DNA of 64,000 nt from Bacteroidia bacterium (GCA_020845635.1 JADLFI010000003.1:62001-126000), one strand, 5' to 3'; shown: positions 1-10,649, numbered from the stretch's first letter. Numbers and translations: made by a program. The notes: generated from the sequence alone by a model not told the origin.

Positions 1-493
1 AATTTAGTTTTACAGGAACTATTTTTTGCGATTTATAGTCAAAAATGAAGGATACGGTATCAGGGTAAATTTTATCAATCAAAATATTTGTCCCCAATTG
101 TTCAGCAATTGCAGAAAGATGATGGTTTAACAATAAGTAATATACCTCACTTTCATTACTGTTATTAATGTATTTTCTAATGTTTGAGGCATCTATAAAG
201 AGGGTATCATTCTTGGCACTATATTGAATGCCCAACAATGAAAAGCCTGATGCCTTGGCTTTAATAGTAATACTTCGAGGCAAATCTTTTATCAGAATCT
301 TATCGGACGGAAGGTTAAGAAAATATGCGCTATATGAAATATTAGTGGTGTACTCCTTGCTAAAAACTGTTACAAGCCACAATAATGCAGACAATAAAAG
401 ACATACCAAAAAAGCGTATAACCTTTTGTCAAGTCTTTTGGGAGAATACTTTTTTAAAATGACCTTACCTTTTTCAGGAATAGATTTTATCAT
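1..493 (-). CDS. YbbR-like domain protein, 3' part truncated by window edge
   Basis: Own translation of the minus strand from ATG at 493 is open to the edge: MIKSIPEKGKVILKKYSPKRLDKRLYAFLVCLLLSALLWLVTVFSKEYTTNISYSAYFLNLPSDK... One N-terminal TM helix followed by a YbbR-like region; position next to yajC/DUF1573/nusB is typical of Bacteroidetes. Absent from the ORF track because it is open at the edge. Confidence 0.8.
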   Translation of the reverse strand, partial: MIKSIPEKGKVILKKYSPKRLDKRLYAFLVCLLLSALLWLVTVFSKEYTTNISYSAYFLNLPSDKILIKDLPRSITIKAKASGFSLLGIQYSAKNDTLFIDASNIRKYINNSNESEVYYLLLNHHLSAIAEQLGTNILIDKIYPDTVSFIFDYKSQKIVPVKLN

Positions 494-565
494 TTAGCGA
501 TAATAAAATATAGTCAAAGGTAATGAATTTCATGGTATTTAATCAACCATAAAATCAATAAAATA

Positions 566-895
566 TTATTGTTGGTTTTGACCTAAACTTACTGTTTGAT
601 CTAATGACACAGCAGATTTTTCAAACTTTAATTTTATGCCACTTTCAGTTTCCAAAATAATAGTAGTATCAGCAATTTCTGCAATTTTGCCATGTAACCC
701 CCCAATGGTAACTACCTTATCTCCTTTTTTCAACGACTCTCTGAACTTTTTTTGTTCTTTCGCTTTTTTCATTTGCGGGCGAATCATAAAGAAATAAAAA
801 ACAATAATAATTAAAATTATGGGTAAGAAACTCATAATTGGGTTTTGCGGTTCTCCTCCTTGTGGAGGCGCCATTAACAGAAGGTTTAAAATCAT
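566..895 (-). CDS. yajC: Preprotein translocase subunit YajC
   Basis: 109 aa, single TM followed by [36 protein letters not shown], the typical YajC motif. Confidence 0.96.
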   Translation of the reverse strand: MILNLLLMAPPQGGEPQNPIMSFLPIILIIIVFYFFMIRPQMKKAKEQKKFRESLKKGDKVVTIGGLHGKIAEIADTTIILETESGIKLKFEKSAVSLDQTVSLGQNQQ

Positions 896-921
896 GTTTA
901 ATATATATTTAGGTTAATGTT

Positions 922-1386
922 TTATTGTAAAGGCTCAATCTCGCCCGAAATTGTTAGTACTTTAGTACTTGGTATGGTATTGGTTACTAAAGTTACGGTT
1001 TTTTGTTGTTTACCATGTTTCCCTGCACTATTAAATTCTACATCAATAATTCCGGTTTTACCTGGAGCAATAGGTTGTGTAGGATATTTGGGTACGGTAC
1101 ACCCACAATTGCCACGAGCATCGCCAATAATTAAATCGCTATTTCCTGTATTTTTAAATTCAAACGAATGTGAAACTACAGTACCTTCTTTTATTTTACC
1201 AAAGTCGTAACTCGTTTCTTTAAAAGTAATAACAGGCTTATCGGCCGAAGCATCGCTCACATCATGATTTATAACATCAGTATTAATGGGGGTTTCAAAT
1301 CCGTCAGATTTGTTGCCACCACAAGAGTTGAGTGATGTTACAAATATCATTGAAATAATGAAAATTATTATTGGTTTCATGCTCAA
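922..1386 (-). CDS. DUF1573 domain-containing lipoprotein/secreted protein
   Basis: Signal sequence ending in LNSCGG (lipobox-like), then DFGKIKEGTVVSHSFEFKNTGNSDLIIGDARGNCGCTVPKYPTQPIAPGKTG (DUF1573 signature). Confidence 0.9.
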   Translation of the reverse strand: MSMKPIIIFIISMIFVTSLNSCGGNKSDGFETPINTDVINHDVSDASADKPVITFKETSYDFGKIKEGTVVSHSFEFKNTGNSDLIIGDARGNCGCTVPKYPTQPIAPGKTGIIDVEFNSAGKHGKQQKTVTLVTNTIPSTKVLTISGEIEPLQ

Positions 1387-1392
1387 TATTAT

Positions 1393-2340
1393 TTATTCAA
1401 TTAATCCTCTTCCTACCTTTTTAATTTTTCCTTCAGTTTTATATAAATCAAAAACTTTATCTAATATCCCATTGATAAAATTTTTACTTTTTGGGCTGCT
1501 ATAGTTTTTTGACAATTCAATATATTCATTAAGCGTAACTTTGGTAGGTATGCTACTAAAAGTAACAGCTTCGGTAATTGCCATTTTCATTAATAAAATA
1601 TCCATAAGAGCAATACGTTCAATTTGCCAATTTTCAGTCATTTTTTCAATGATTGTTTCATTTTCTTTATTGTTCAGTAGTGTTCTTCGGTACAATTCTA
1701 CCACAAATTTACGATCTTCCTCTTCGTCTTTATATAAGCGTGACAAATCTTTAAACTCATTATCGGTACTCTTAAAAGATTCAATAGTAGTAATCAAAGC
1801 ATTATAAACTACTTGATAATCATCAATCCAAACAATACTTTTTTCCTCAAAATAATATTGCAATGGTTCATATTCAAACAGTACTTCCTTAACTAAATAT
1901 AGCCAAATGTTTTTATCTTCCTCAAAGCTAATGTTAGGGTCTGCCATATAGGCTTTATATTGCTCATCAGCCTTGATTACTGCAAAAAAACGTTTAATCA
2001 TTTCAGGCTCTTCGTGCCATGATATTTTTCTGGTATTACACTTTCTTTCTAATTCTTTATTTTCGGCAATTAACTTCCCCAAGCTGTTTTCAACAAACTT
2101 CATATTGGGGTTTAAGTCGCTATAAGAAGGCAATCGCTTTTGCTTGGCCAATTCTATTTCACTTAATGCCTGCGCAGTAACTTCTTTTATGAGTAACAGA
2201 AAATATAAATATAAGTCGTAAACCTTTTCAATACTTCCTAATAAATCTCTTTCTCCTTTTGCAATTTCAATTTGTCCGGACTGAAAAGCAGCGTACAAAT
2301 AATGAAGTGCTTTAACTCTTAAATGCCTTCTGGTTAGCAT
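1393..2340 (-). CDS. nusB: Transcription antitermination factor NusB
   Basis: C-terminal NusB region: NWQIERIALMDILLMKMAITEAVTFSSIPTKVTLNEYIELSKNYSSPKSKNFINGILDKV. Confidence 0.93.
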   Translation of the reverse strand: MLTRRHLRVKALHYLYAAFQSGQIEIAKGERDLLGSIEKVYDLYLYFLLLIKEVTAQALSEIELAKQKRLPSYSDLNPNMKFVENSLGKLIAENKELERKCNTRKISWHEEPEMIKRFFAVIKADEQYKAYMADPNISFEEDKNIWLYLVKEVLFEYEPLQYYFEEKSIVWIDDYQVVYNALITTIESFKSTDNEFKDLSRLYKDEEEDRKFVVELYRRTLLNNKENETIIEKMTENWQIERIALMDILLMKMAITEAVTFSSIPTKVTLNEYIELSKNYSSPKSKNFINGILDKVFDLYKTEGKIKKVGRGLIE

Positions 2341-2399
2341 TGATAATTATAAATAAAAAATAGAACTTAAATAAAAGGTAAAGAATAAAGAATAAAGAA

Positions 2400-3506
2400 T
2401 TAATATGAAAGTTTTACTTTTCCTATTTCTTCAATTCTTTTTTCGGCAACTAGTTTAGCCGCAGCAATAGTTGATATTTTTTGCTGACTAGCAGTGTTAA
2501 AAATTGAAGTAGCCAAATCATATATCTTTTGGGCATTGGTCATGGCATAATCACGATTATACCCAATTAACTCGCTATACACATTTATAACTCCACCTGC
2601 ATTTATCAAAAAGTCGGGGGCCCAAAGAATACCTTTATCAAGCAACATTTGTCCATGAAGATTTTCATCTTCTAATTGGTTATTGGCAGCACCCGCAACA
2701 ATGGCACATCTTAATTTAGGAATTGATTGTGAGTTAAGCGTAGCGCCTAAGGCACATGGGGCATAAATATCCATATCAAGTTCATACAAATCACTACCGT
2801 TAAAAATAGTTGCTCCACTTTCTTTGGCCACTGCTTCCAACCTTTCTTTATTAATATCAAAGATAGTAACTTTGGCTCCTTCTTTTACAAGGTGATTAAC
2901 CAAGTGCTCGCCTACATGACCAATTCCTTGAACTAAAACTTTTTTTCCGTTTAATGAGTCGCTTCCGTACACATATTTAGCACTGGCTTTCATGCCCATA
3001 TACACACCATAAGCCGTAACAGGAGAAGGGTCGCCACTGCCACCCATTGATTCAGGAATACCGGTAACATGGTCGGTCTCCATTTTCACGTACTCCATAT
3101 CTTTGGTACTAATACCAACATCTTCGGCAGTAATGTATTTTCCACCTAAACTGTTTACGAATTTCCCAAATCTGCGCATTAAAGCTTCATTTTTTATTTT
3201 TGAACTATCGCCAATAATAACAGCCTTTCCACCACCCAAGTTTAAACCACTTATGGCGGCTTTGTATGTCATACCACGACTTAATCGTAAAACATCATTC
3301 AAGGCCTCTGCTTCGTTATTGTAGGCCCACATACGAGTACCTCCTAAGGCAGGTCCTAAAACTGTATTATGTATGGCTATTATAGCTTTAAGTCCGGTGT
3401 CGTTATCATTACAAAAAACAACCTGTTCATGATTGTTAATACTCATTTGCTTCAAAACTGAATCGGTATTTTGTACAGTTTCTTTGGGTTCTTTAGTAGT
3501 AGCCAT
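2400..3506 (-). CDS. Glu/Leu/Phe/Val dehydrogenase (leucine dehydrogenase-like)
   Basis: ALGGTRMW, LSRGMTYKAAISGLNLGGGKAVIIGD, VQGIGHVGEHLVNHLVKEGAKVTIFDI (Rossmann NAD site). Confidence 0.93.
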   Translation of the reverse strand: MATTKEPKETVQNTDSVLKQMSINNHEQVVFCNDNDTGLKAIIAIHNTVLGPALGGTRMWAYNNEAEALNDVLRLSRGMTYKAAISGLNLGGGKAVIIGDSSKIKNEALMRRFGKFVNSLGGKYITAEDVGISTKDMEYVKMETDHVTGIPESMGGSGDPSPVTAYGVYMGMKASAKYVYGSDSLNGKKVLVQGIGHVGEHLVNHLVKEGAKVTIFDINKERLEAVAKESGATIFNGSDLYELDMDIYAPCALGATLNSQSIPKLRCAIVAGAANNQLEDENLHGQMLLDKGILWAPDFLINAGGVINVYSELIGYNRDYAMTNAQKIYDLATSIFNTASQQKISTIAAAKLVAEKRIEEIGKVKLSY

Positions 3507-3561
3507 AATATATTTTGTTTCGTTTTATATTTAATTTTTACTGATAGTATAAGAATGGGGT

Positions 3562-3591
3562 CAAAAGTAAGTTATTTTTTGAAAGCAACAA
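3562..3591 (-). promoter_or_regulatory. Bacteroidetes-type promoter upstream of leucine dehydrogenase
   Basis: Minus strand reads TTG-N19-TACTTTTG, matching TTG-N~19-TAnnTTTG. Confidence 0.6.
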
Positions 3592-3745
3592 ACGAGATAT
3601 TTATATAAAAGCATAATAAATATGAAAAAAATTGCCAAATACATTATCAAATCAAACATGTCCTGATATTCTTCATAAATTTCCAAGCACTTTAAACTTC
3701 TTCTAAAATTCATTTATAAAAAGAGTTTACATTTGTGCCCAAACT

Positions 3746-4891
3746 ATGTCAAATAAAAAAAATATATTATTGTTTATTGATTGGTATTTACCGGGATACA
3801 AGGCCGGAGGCCCCATTCAATCATGCGCCAACCTGGTTGACCACCTAAAAAGCATATATAATTTCTATATTGTTACACGCGATACCGATTATTGCGAAAC
3901 TCAACCATATTCTAATGTTAAAAGTAATAGCTGGAACAAGTTAAGCGAAGGGGTTAATGTGTTTTATTATTCGGCTGCACAGCTAAGTGCTAAAAATATA
4001 TTTCGTTTACTTAAAACTACTAAGTATGATGCGGTATATTTAAATGGGGTTTTTTCTTATTATTTTACTATTGTCCCATTGTTATTTTTTAGAAATAAAA
4101 GAAGCACCAAAATAATATTGGCCACCAGAGGTATGCTGGCTTTGGGGGCTTTGTCTATAAAAAGCAAGAAAAAAACTTTCTTTTTAAATCTTTCTAAAAT
4201 TCTTGGGCTATATAAAAATATAACTTTTCATGCCACCAATAATGATGAAAAGAATGATATATTACAGGTTATGGGTTCAAACAGCAAAGTGCTTATTGCA
4301 GGTAATTTACCAAAGAAAACTAACCAGGTAGCTTTTATTAATAAAGAGAAAAAAGTAAATCAATTAAAGTTAGTAAACGTAGCTCGTATAGCACCTGAAA
4401 AAAATTTAAAGTTTGCCTTGTCAATACTTAAAGAATCAAAAGATAATATTGAGTTTGATTTTTATGGGCCTATATACAACAATGAATATTACGAACAATG
4501 TAAAGCCATTATGAATAATATGCCGGCAAATGTAATAGTTAAGTATAAAGGTGTTTTACCAAATAGCTTGGTAAATTCAACCTTAGCAAACTACCATTGT
4601 ATGTTTATGCCTACCTTGGGCGAAAATTTTGGACATATTATTTTAGAAGCACTAATGGCCGCATGTCCGGTAATTATTAGCGACAAAACTCCATGGCAAA
4701 ATTTAAGAAAGGACTCGGCAGGCTGGGATATTAGTTTAGAAAATAAAACTGAATTTCTGGAGGTAATACATCATTTGGCACAAACCAACTCAGAAACTTT
4801 TAACCACTATGCTTTGGCAGCTTTTAACAAAGCCAAACAATTTTCAGATAATGAAGAGCTAATATCCTCCAACATGGCTTTATTCGACTAA
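3746..4891 (+). CDS. Glycosyltransferase, GT4-like (GT-B fold)
   Basis: N-term FIDWYLPGYKAGGPIQSCANLVDHL; C-term LVNVARIAPEKNLKFAL ... MPTLGENFGHIILEALMAACPVIISDKTPW, typical of GT group 1. Confidence 0.88.
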   Translation: MSNKKNILLFIDWYLPGYKAGGPIQSCANLVDHLKSIYNFYIVTRDTDYCETQPYSNVKSNSWNKLSEGVNVFYYSAAQLSAKNIFRLLKTTKYDAVYLNGVFSYYFTIVPLLFFRNKRSTKIILATRGMLALGALSIKSKKKTFFLNLSKILGLYKNITFHATNNDEKNDILQVMGSNSKVLIAGNLPKKTNQVAFINKEKKVNQLKLVNVARIAPEKNLKFALSILKESKDNIEFDFYGPIYNNEYYEQCKAIMNNMPANVIVKYKGVLPNSLVNSTLANYHCMFMPTLGENFGHIILEALMAACPVIISDKTPWQNLRKDSAGWDISLENKTEFLEVIHHLAQTNSETFNHYALAAFNKAKQFSDNEELISSNMALFD

Positions 4892-5021
4892 TTTTGCTTG
4901 ATTTATTGTATTTTTAAGCAAAACTGTTCGTTAAAATTGCCCAACAATCAAATATTTTCTTTAAGTAAATTTAATTCATTCTATCTTTGCGGTTTTATTT
5001 TAAAACCGTTAATAAGTAATT

Positions 5022-6911
5022 ATGGATAAAAATACAGTATATGGTTTACTTTTAATAGGTGCTATCCTTATTGGTTTCAGTATATATAATAGCCCAAGTA
5101 AAAAAGACATTGAGTTACAAAAGCGCTATCGCGACTCCATAGCCGCAGTTACTAAAATTAATCAAAAAGAAGCTGCACAACAAGCCATTGCTAATGAAAT
5201 TATTGCTCAAAGTACTATCAATATTGATACCATAGCCAGCGATTCGCTTCAAAAAGCCCGGTTGTTTCAAAAATATGGCTCGTTTTACGCCTCTTCGCAA
5301 GGAAGTTTAGAAAACTATGTGCTCGAAAATGATTTAATGACTATTAACATCAGCAACAAGGGTGGCCGTATTTCTTCTGTTGTTCTAAAAAAATATAAGG
5401 CCTATGACAGCCTTCCACTAACTATTGGCGATATTGACTCTTCTAATTTTTCATTTACTTTCAATAACCAAAATAAAACTTTTCATACTTCCGATTTTTT
5501 CTTTAAAGCCTCTCAAAACGCCCTTACGGTAAATGGCGATAGCAGTAAAAGTTTTGCCTTAAGAATGGCTATTTCCGAGAGTCAGTATATAGAGTATGTT
5601 TACACTCTTCCTAAAAACTCTTACATGTTTGACTTCAAGGTAAATATGGTAGGACTTGCCGATGTGGTTAGCAATAAAGATAAATTAACTTTAAATTGGT
5701 CTGAAAAAGGTCTGTCAACCGAAAAATACAAAGACGGTGAAACTAATTCCTCAACTATTTATTATCAATTAAACGAAGGGTCTGAGACCGATTACTTATC
5801 AGAAATGAGTGATAAGGAAGAAAGTATAGATAAAAAAGTAAACTGGGTAGGTTTTAAAAAGCAATATTTTACCTCTGTGTTGGTGTCAAAGCAAGGATTT
5901 ATTAAAAGTTATCTTGAAACTAAAGGCTTAAAATCATCAAAAAAATACACCAAACAATTTAAGGCAAATTTAGATTTAGCCTATAACGGAAGCAATTCTC
6001 AAAGCTACGATTTCTCTTTTTATATAGGCCCAAACCACTTTCAAACCCTAAAAGCCTTTGATCTTGGATTTGAAAAACAAATTCCATTAGGTTGGGGTAT
6101 TATGGGCTGGATAAATAAGTTTGCTGTAATTCCGGTATTCAACTTCTTAGACAGTTTTAACTGGAGCTACGGAATTATTATTCTGGTTCTTACCATTCTA
6201 ATTAAAGTGGTTCTGCTTCCACTTACCTATAAAGCCTATTTAAGTACAGCCAAAATGAAAGTGCTAAAGCCTGAGATGGATGAAATAAACACCAAGTTTG
6301 CCAACGAAGACCCAATGAAAAAACAACAGGCCGTGATGGAACTATATAGAAAAGCAGGTGTTAACCCGTTAGGAGGCTGTTTGCCTATGTTGTTGCAGAT
6401 GCCTATTTTATTTGCTATGTTCCGCTTTTTTCCTGCCTCTATTGAGTTAAGGCAAAAAAGCTTTTTATGGGCTGATGACTTATCTACTTACGACTCCATT
6501 TATGATTTACCATTCAACATTCCTTTTTATGGCGATCATATTAGTTTATTTACTTTGTTGATGACTATTTCAACACTGATTTATACCCGAATGAACAGCA
6601 GCCAGTTTAGCGGCAATACCCAAATGGAAAGTATGAAATGGGTAATGTACCTCATGCCAATCATTTTCTTGGGAGTATTCAATAATTACTCAGCAGGTTT
6701 AAGTTACTATTACTTTTTGGCCAATATGTTGACCTTTACACAACAAGCACTAATCAAGAGATTTGTAAACGAAGAAGAAATTCATCGCAAAATTCAGGAA
6801 AACAAGAAAAAACCTAATGCGGGTAAATCTAAGTTTCAGATGCGTTTGGAAGAAATAGCCAAACAAGCGCAAGAGCGTCAGGAGCAGCTAAATAAAGGTA
6901 AAAAGAAATAA
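5022..6911 (+). CDS. yidC: Membrane protein insertase YidC
   Basis: N-terminal TM and periplasmic domain; YGIIILVLTILIKVVLLPLTYKAYLSTAKMKVLKPEMDEI...QMPILFAMFRFFPASIELRQ (YidC/Oxa1 core). Confidence 0.97.
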   Translation: MDKNTVYGLLLIGAILIGFSIYNSPSKKDIELQKRYRDSIAAVTKINQKEAAQQAIANEIIAQSTINIDTIASDSLQKARLFQKYGSFYASSQGSLENYVLENDLMTINISNKGGRISSVVLKKYKAYDSLPLTIGDIDSSNFSFTFNNQNKTFHTSDFFFKASQNALTVNGDSSKSFALRMAISESQYIEYVYTLPKNSYMFDFKVNMVGLADVVSNKDKLTLNWSEKGLSTEKYKDGETNSSTIYYQLNEGSETDYLSEMSDKEESIDKKVNWVGFKKQYFTSVLVSKQGFIKSYLETKGLKSSKKYTKQFKANLDLAYNGSNSQSYDFSFYIGPNHFQTLKAFDLGFEKQIPLGWGIMGWINKFAVIPVFNFLDSFNWSYGIIILVLTILIKVVLLPLTYKAYLSTAKMKVLKPEMDEINTKFANEDPMKKQQAVMELYRKAGVNPLGGCLPMLLQMPILFAMFRFFPASIELRQKSFLWADDLSTYDSIYDLPFNIPFYGDHISLFTLLMTISTLIYTRMNSSQFSGNTQMESMKWVMYLMPIIFLGVFNNYSAGLSYYYFLANMLTFTQQALIKRFVNEEEIHRKIQENKKKPNAGKSKFQMRLEEIAKQAQERQEQLNKGKKK

Positions 6912-6944
6912 TGTATCTTAGCTTGATTGAAAAATACGGGTAGT

Positions 6945-7637
6945 ATGGAAAATCTAAGCATAAAAGATTGGGCAGAAGAAGACAGACCCAGAGAAAAACT
7001 AATACTAAAAGGAAAAAATGCCCTGAGCGATGCAGAATTGTTAGGTATTTTAATTTCATCGGGAAATAAAAACGAAACTGCTGTTGAACTTAGTCAGCGT
7101 ATTTTGGGCAGTGTTAATGGTAGTTTAAACGATTTGGGAAAACTTAGCTTGCAAGATTTACTAAAATTTAAAGGAATAGGCGAAGCAAAAGCCATCACCA
7201 TTATGGCTGCAACCGAACTGGGGCGCAGACGTAAAGAAAGTGACACCGTTCACAAGACACGAATAAATAGCAGTAAAGATGCTTATCATGAGCTTCTCCC
7301 CTATTTGAGCGATTTACCACACGAAGAATTTTGGATTCTTCTTCTAAGCAGAAGTAATGAAGTATTAGCCACAAGAAATGTGAGCAAAGGTGGAACGGCA
7401 GGAACGGTAGTTGACGGTAAAATAATAATGCGCCAGGCTATTGAAGTACCGCGCTGTTGTGGCATCATTTTGGGACATAATCACCCATCGGGCAATTTAA
7501 AACCTAGCGAAGCCGATATTCAAATTACCCGAAAACTTAAGGAATTAGCCTCCTTTATTGATTTAAACCTGTTAGACCATATTATTATTGCCGAAAACAA
7601 ATATTTCAGCTTTGCTGATGAAGGTCTTATGAGGTAA
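6945..7637 (+). CDS. radC: RadC family DNA repair protein (JAB/MPN domain)
   Basis: SIKDWAEEDRPREKL N-term; JAMM motif GIILGHNHPSGNLKPSEADIQIT. Start at 6945 (MENLSIKDW) preferred over the track start at 6927. Confidence 0.95.
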   Translation: MENLSIKDWAEEDRPREKLILKGKNALSDAELLGILISSGNKNETAVELSQRILGSVNGSLNDLGKLSLQDLLKFKGIGEAKAITIMAATELGRRRKESDTVHKTRINSSKDAYHELLPYLSDLPHEEFWILLLSRSNEVLATRNVSKGGTAGTVVDGKIIMRQAIEVPRCCGIILGHNHPSGNLKPSEADIQITRKLKELASFIDLNLLDHIIIAENKYFSFADEGLMR

Positions 7638-7742
7638 TAATATTATATCTGTTCCAACGCCAAAAACCTTAATTTTCCTAAATTTTTACTAAAAATAAGT
7701 CATTGAATAAAATGCTTATTAACTTTGTAAAAAACAAAAGTA

Positions 7743-8414
7743 ATGCGCAACATATTTTTTACTGTATTAATTATATTATTAGCCGGAATAGCTTTTTATT
7801 TAGGATATAACCAACAAAAGCAAGATAAACCATTAAGACTATTACCATATTATGGAATTCCGGAAGTTAAACCCTCTGCAACAGGAAATGGAAATGATAC
7901 AATTTATAAGACTATAGCCGATTTTAGTTTTATTGATCAAAAAGGGAATACCGTAACGCAAAACAATTTTAAAGATAATATTTATGTAGCCGACTATTTT
8001 TTTACTACCTGTCAATCAATTTGCCCAATTATGAGTACACAAATGGAGAGAGTGGCTAAATATTACGAAAATGACCCCGAAATTAAATTTATTTCGCATA
8101 CCGTTAACCCAGAGTACGATTCGGTAAATGTTTTGGCCGATTATGCCCAAGCTCACCACGCTGTATATGGAAAATGGTATTTTGTAACAGGCGATAAAGC
8201 TCATTTGTATGACATGGCACGCACCAGTTATTTAGTTGATGCTGCTGAAGGCGATGGTGGTGAAGACGATTTTATTCATACACAAAATTTTGTTTTAATT
8301 GATAAAGGCCGCCACATAAGGGGATATTATGATGGTACAAATCCTAAAGAAATAGATCAGCTTATTAACGACATTAAGCTCCTTAAAAAGGAATATGCCA
8401 TGAAACAAAAATAA
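7743..8414 (+). CDS. SCO1/SenC family copper/thioredoxin-like protein
   Basis: DYFFTTCQSICPIMSTQM contains CxxxC; distal His in DFIHTQNFVLIDKGRHIRGYYDGT. Confidence 0.93.
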   Translation: MRNIFFTVLIILLAGIAFYLGYNQQKQDKPLRLLPYYGIPEVKPSATGNGNDTIYKTIADFSFIDQKGNTVTQNNFKDNIYVADYFFTTCQSICPIMSTQMERVAKYYENDPEIKFISHTVNPEYDSVNVLADYAQAHHAVYGKWYFVTGDKAHLYDMARTSYLVDAAEGDGGEDDFIHTQNFVLIDKGRHIRGYYDGTNPKEIDQLINDIKLLKKEYAMKQK

Positions 8415-8418
8415 GATT

Positions 8419-9234
8419 ATGCAAAAGACCACCGAAAGCAGTTCGTTATACAGCAACTTGGAGTTAATGAATACTTCAGAGCTTCTTTATAATATCAACA
8501 AAGAAGACCAAACTGTACCTATTACCATCTCAAAAATTTTGCCGGCAATTGAAAATTTAACCAATGCTGTTATTCAATGTTTACAGAATGGGGGTCGTTT
8601 GTTTTACATTGGTGCCGGCACCAGTGGTCGCTTAGGCATTGTTGACGCTTCTGAATGTCCGCCAACATTTGGTGTTGAGCATGGCTTGGTGGTAGGTTTA
8701 ATAGCAGGTGGTGATAGTGCTATTCGCAAAGCTGTTGAGTTTGCCGAAGACAGTTACGATCAAGGTTGGATTGACCTTCAGGAATATCAAATAAACACCA
8801 AAGATATTGTGATTGGAATTGCCGCCTCAGGAACTACCCCGTATGTGGTTGGTGCTATACAAAATTGTAAAAATAATAACATCGCCACCGGTTGCATAGT
8901 TTGTAATTATAATAGTCCATTAGCGGCTGCTGCACAGTTTCCGGTTGAGGCTGTGGTAGGCCCCGAATTTGTTACGGGCAGCACACGTATGAAAAGTGGT
9001 ACGGCTCAAAAGTTAATATTAAATATGATTAGTACTACGGCTATGATTAAAACCGGTCGTGTTAAAGGAAACAAAATGGTAGATATGCAATTAAGCAACA
9101 ATAAACTGATTGACCGCGGAGTTAAAATGATTATGGATGAGTTGCATGTTTCGAGCGAAAAAGCTCAGGAATTGCTGCAAAATGAGGGAAGTGTACGAAA
9201 AGCCATAGACCGTTACCGAGATAGTAATAAGTAA
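8419..9234 (+). CDS. murQ: N-acetylmuramic acid 6-phosphate etherase
   Basis: LFYIGAGTSGRLGIVDASECPPTFG, GPEFVTGSTRMKSGTAQKLILNMISTTAMIKTGRVKGNKMVDM. Confidence 0.96.
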   Translation: MQKTTESSSLYSNLELMNTSELLYNINKEDQTVPITISKILPAIENLTNAVIQCLQNGGRLFYIGAGTSGRLGIVDASECPPTFGVEHGLVVGLIAGGDSAIRKAVEFAEDSYDQGWIDLQEYQINTKDIVIGIAASGTTPYVVGAIQNCKNNNIATGCIVCNYNSPLAAAAQFPVEAVVGPEFVTGSTRMKSGTAQKLILNMISTTAMIKTGRVKGNKMVDMQLSNNKLIDRGVKMIMDELHVSSEKAQELLQNEGSVRKAIDRYRDSNK

Positions 9235-9803
9235 TGCACGAAATTGAACCATACTACAATTGGCGTCATCTTTATATTGCCGACAATGATATAAAATCCC
9301 CTTTCTACGGTCGCACCTACAGCGAGTTTGAGTATGATAAACAAATTTACAATTACCTTATCCATCCTCAATGGGATGATATTGGGTCAGAAACACTTTT
9401 CATAAAAATTTTATACGTAAGCTATCAAAAAAAATTTGCCATTATTGAATTTATTGGAGAATGGAATGATTGTTTGAATAATGATATTATGATACTTAAA
9501 CGTGAAATAATTGATACATTAATCGAACATGGAATTAATAAATACATTCTTATTGGTGAAAATGTGCTTAACTTTCATTCTTCTGACGATAGTTATTATG
9601 AAGAATGGAGCGAAGATATTGAAGATGGTTGGATAGCATTCTTGAATTTCAGAAGCCACGTTCTTACTGAATTTCAAAGGGCTAACATTGATTATTATAT
9701 TCTCTTAGGCGGAAAGATTAACGAAATTAGTTGGAGAACCTTTCAACCCAACGATTTATTTGAAAAGATTGACCATTTAGTGGCTAAAAGATTACAAGGG
9801 TAA
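9234..9803 (+). CDS. Conserved-looking hypothetical protein, overlapping murQ stop
   Basis: 189 aa acidic ORF overlapping the murQ stop codon (taATGc), same strand, no recognised motif. Confidence 0.75.
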   Translation: MHEIEPYYNWRHLYIADNDIKSPFYGRTYSEFEYDKQIYNYLIHPQWDDIGSETLFIKILYVSYQKKFAIIEFIGEWNDCLNNDIMILKREIIDTLIEHGINKYILIGENVLNFHSSDDSYYEEWSEDIEDGWIAFLNFRSHVLTEFQRANIDYYILLGGKINEISWRTFQPNDLFEKIDHLVAKRLQG

Positions 9804-9844
9804 TTTTTTATTTTTAATAACATTTCATTAATCAATAGTTTTAT

Positions 9845-9852
9845 TATATTTG
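9845..9852 (+). promoter_or_regulatory. TAnnTTTG -7 element for SRP RNA
   Basis: TATATTTG ends 4 nt before the predicted SRP RNA 5' end; -33 element weak. Confidence 0.5.
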
Positions 9853-9856
9853 CAGC

Positions 9857-9952
9857 GGGTAAGTCTTATACGACCAGCTCCTGCTGAACTCCCCCAGATT
9901 CGGAAGGAAGCAAGGGTAGGCGGTTGAGCGGTGCGATATAAGTAGCTTACCC
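9857..9952 (+). ncRNA. ffs: Bacterial small signal recognition particle RNA (4.5S-like)
   Basis: Terminal helix GGGTAAG...CTTACCC and conserved apical loop TTCGGAAGGAAGCAAGGG. Confidence 0.93.
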
Positions 9953-9992
9953 ATTTTTTATATATATTTATCTCCATAAATTTATAATTACA

Positions 9993-10649
9993 ATGAAATT
10001 TTTTATAGATACAGCTAATTTGGCGCAAATAAAAGAGGCTAATGATTTGGGTGTTCTTGATGGTGTTACCACCAATCCTAGTTTAATGGCAAAGGAAGGA
10101 ATTAAGGGTACCAATAATATTATGAAACATTATGTTGATATTTGTAATATTGTAAATGGTGATGTAAGTGCAGAAGTGATTGCCACAGATTATGAAGGAA
10201 TTATAAGAGAAGGAACCAACTTAGCTGCCCTACATCCCAACATTGTAGTAAAAGTGCCTATGATAAAAGATGGCGTAAAGGCTATTAAGTATTTCTCATC
10301 TCAAGGTATAAAAACCAATTGCACTTTAGTATTCACCCCCGGTCAAGCTTTGTTAGCAGCAAAAGCCGGTGCCACTTATGTTTCGCCATTTATTGGCCGA
10401 TTAGATGATATAGCCTTTGACGGCTTAGAATTAATAGATCAAATAGTAACTATTTATAGTAATTACGGTTACCAAACTCAGGTATTAGCAGCTTCTATAC
10501 GTCATACTATGCATTTAATAAAATGTGCCGAGTTAGGTGCCGATGTGGTTACCTGCCCACTAAATGTTATTACATCATTACTAAAACATCCGCTTACCGA
10601 TAGCGGTTTAGCCACTTTCTTGGCCGACCATGCTAAAGTAAACGGATAA
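9993..10649 (+). CDS. Fructose-6-phosphate aldolase / transaldolase-like (TalC/FSA)
   Basis: [74 protein letters not shown]. Confidence 0.95.
   Translation: MKFFIDTANLAQIKEANDLGVLDGVTTNPSLMAKEGIKGTNNIMKHYVDICNIVNGDVSAEVIATDYEGIIREGTNLAALHPNIVVKVPMIKDGVKAIKYFSSQGIKTNCTLVFTPGQALLAAKAGATYVSPFIGRLDDIAFDGLELIDQIVTIYSNYGYQTQVLAASIRHTMHLIKCAELGADVVTCPLNVITSLLKHPLTDSGLATFLADHAKVNG

Noticed and set aside
228-497. Plus-strand 89-aa ORF at the left end
   Set aside because: Antisense to the YbbR-like gene, which is open across the same region and fits the local operon.
917-1807. Plus-strand ORFs 917..1210, 1286..1504 and 1541..1807
   Set aside because: Antisense shadows of DUF1573 and nusB; no protein-like features.
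9828-10028. Minus-strand 66-aa ORF
   Set aside because: Overlaps the SRP RNA and the transaldolase start; protein-coding origin not credible.
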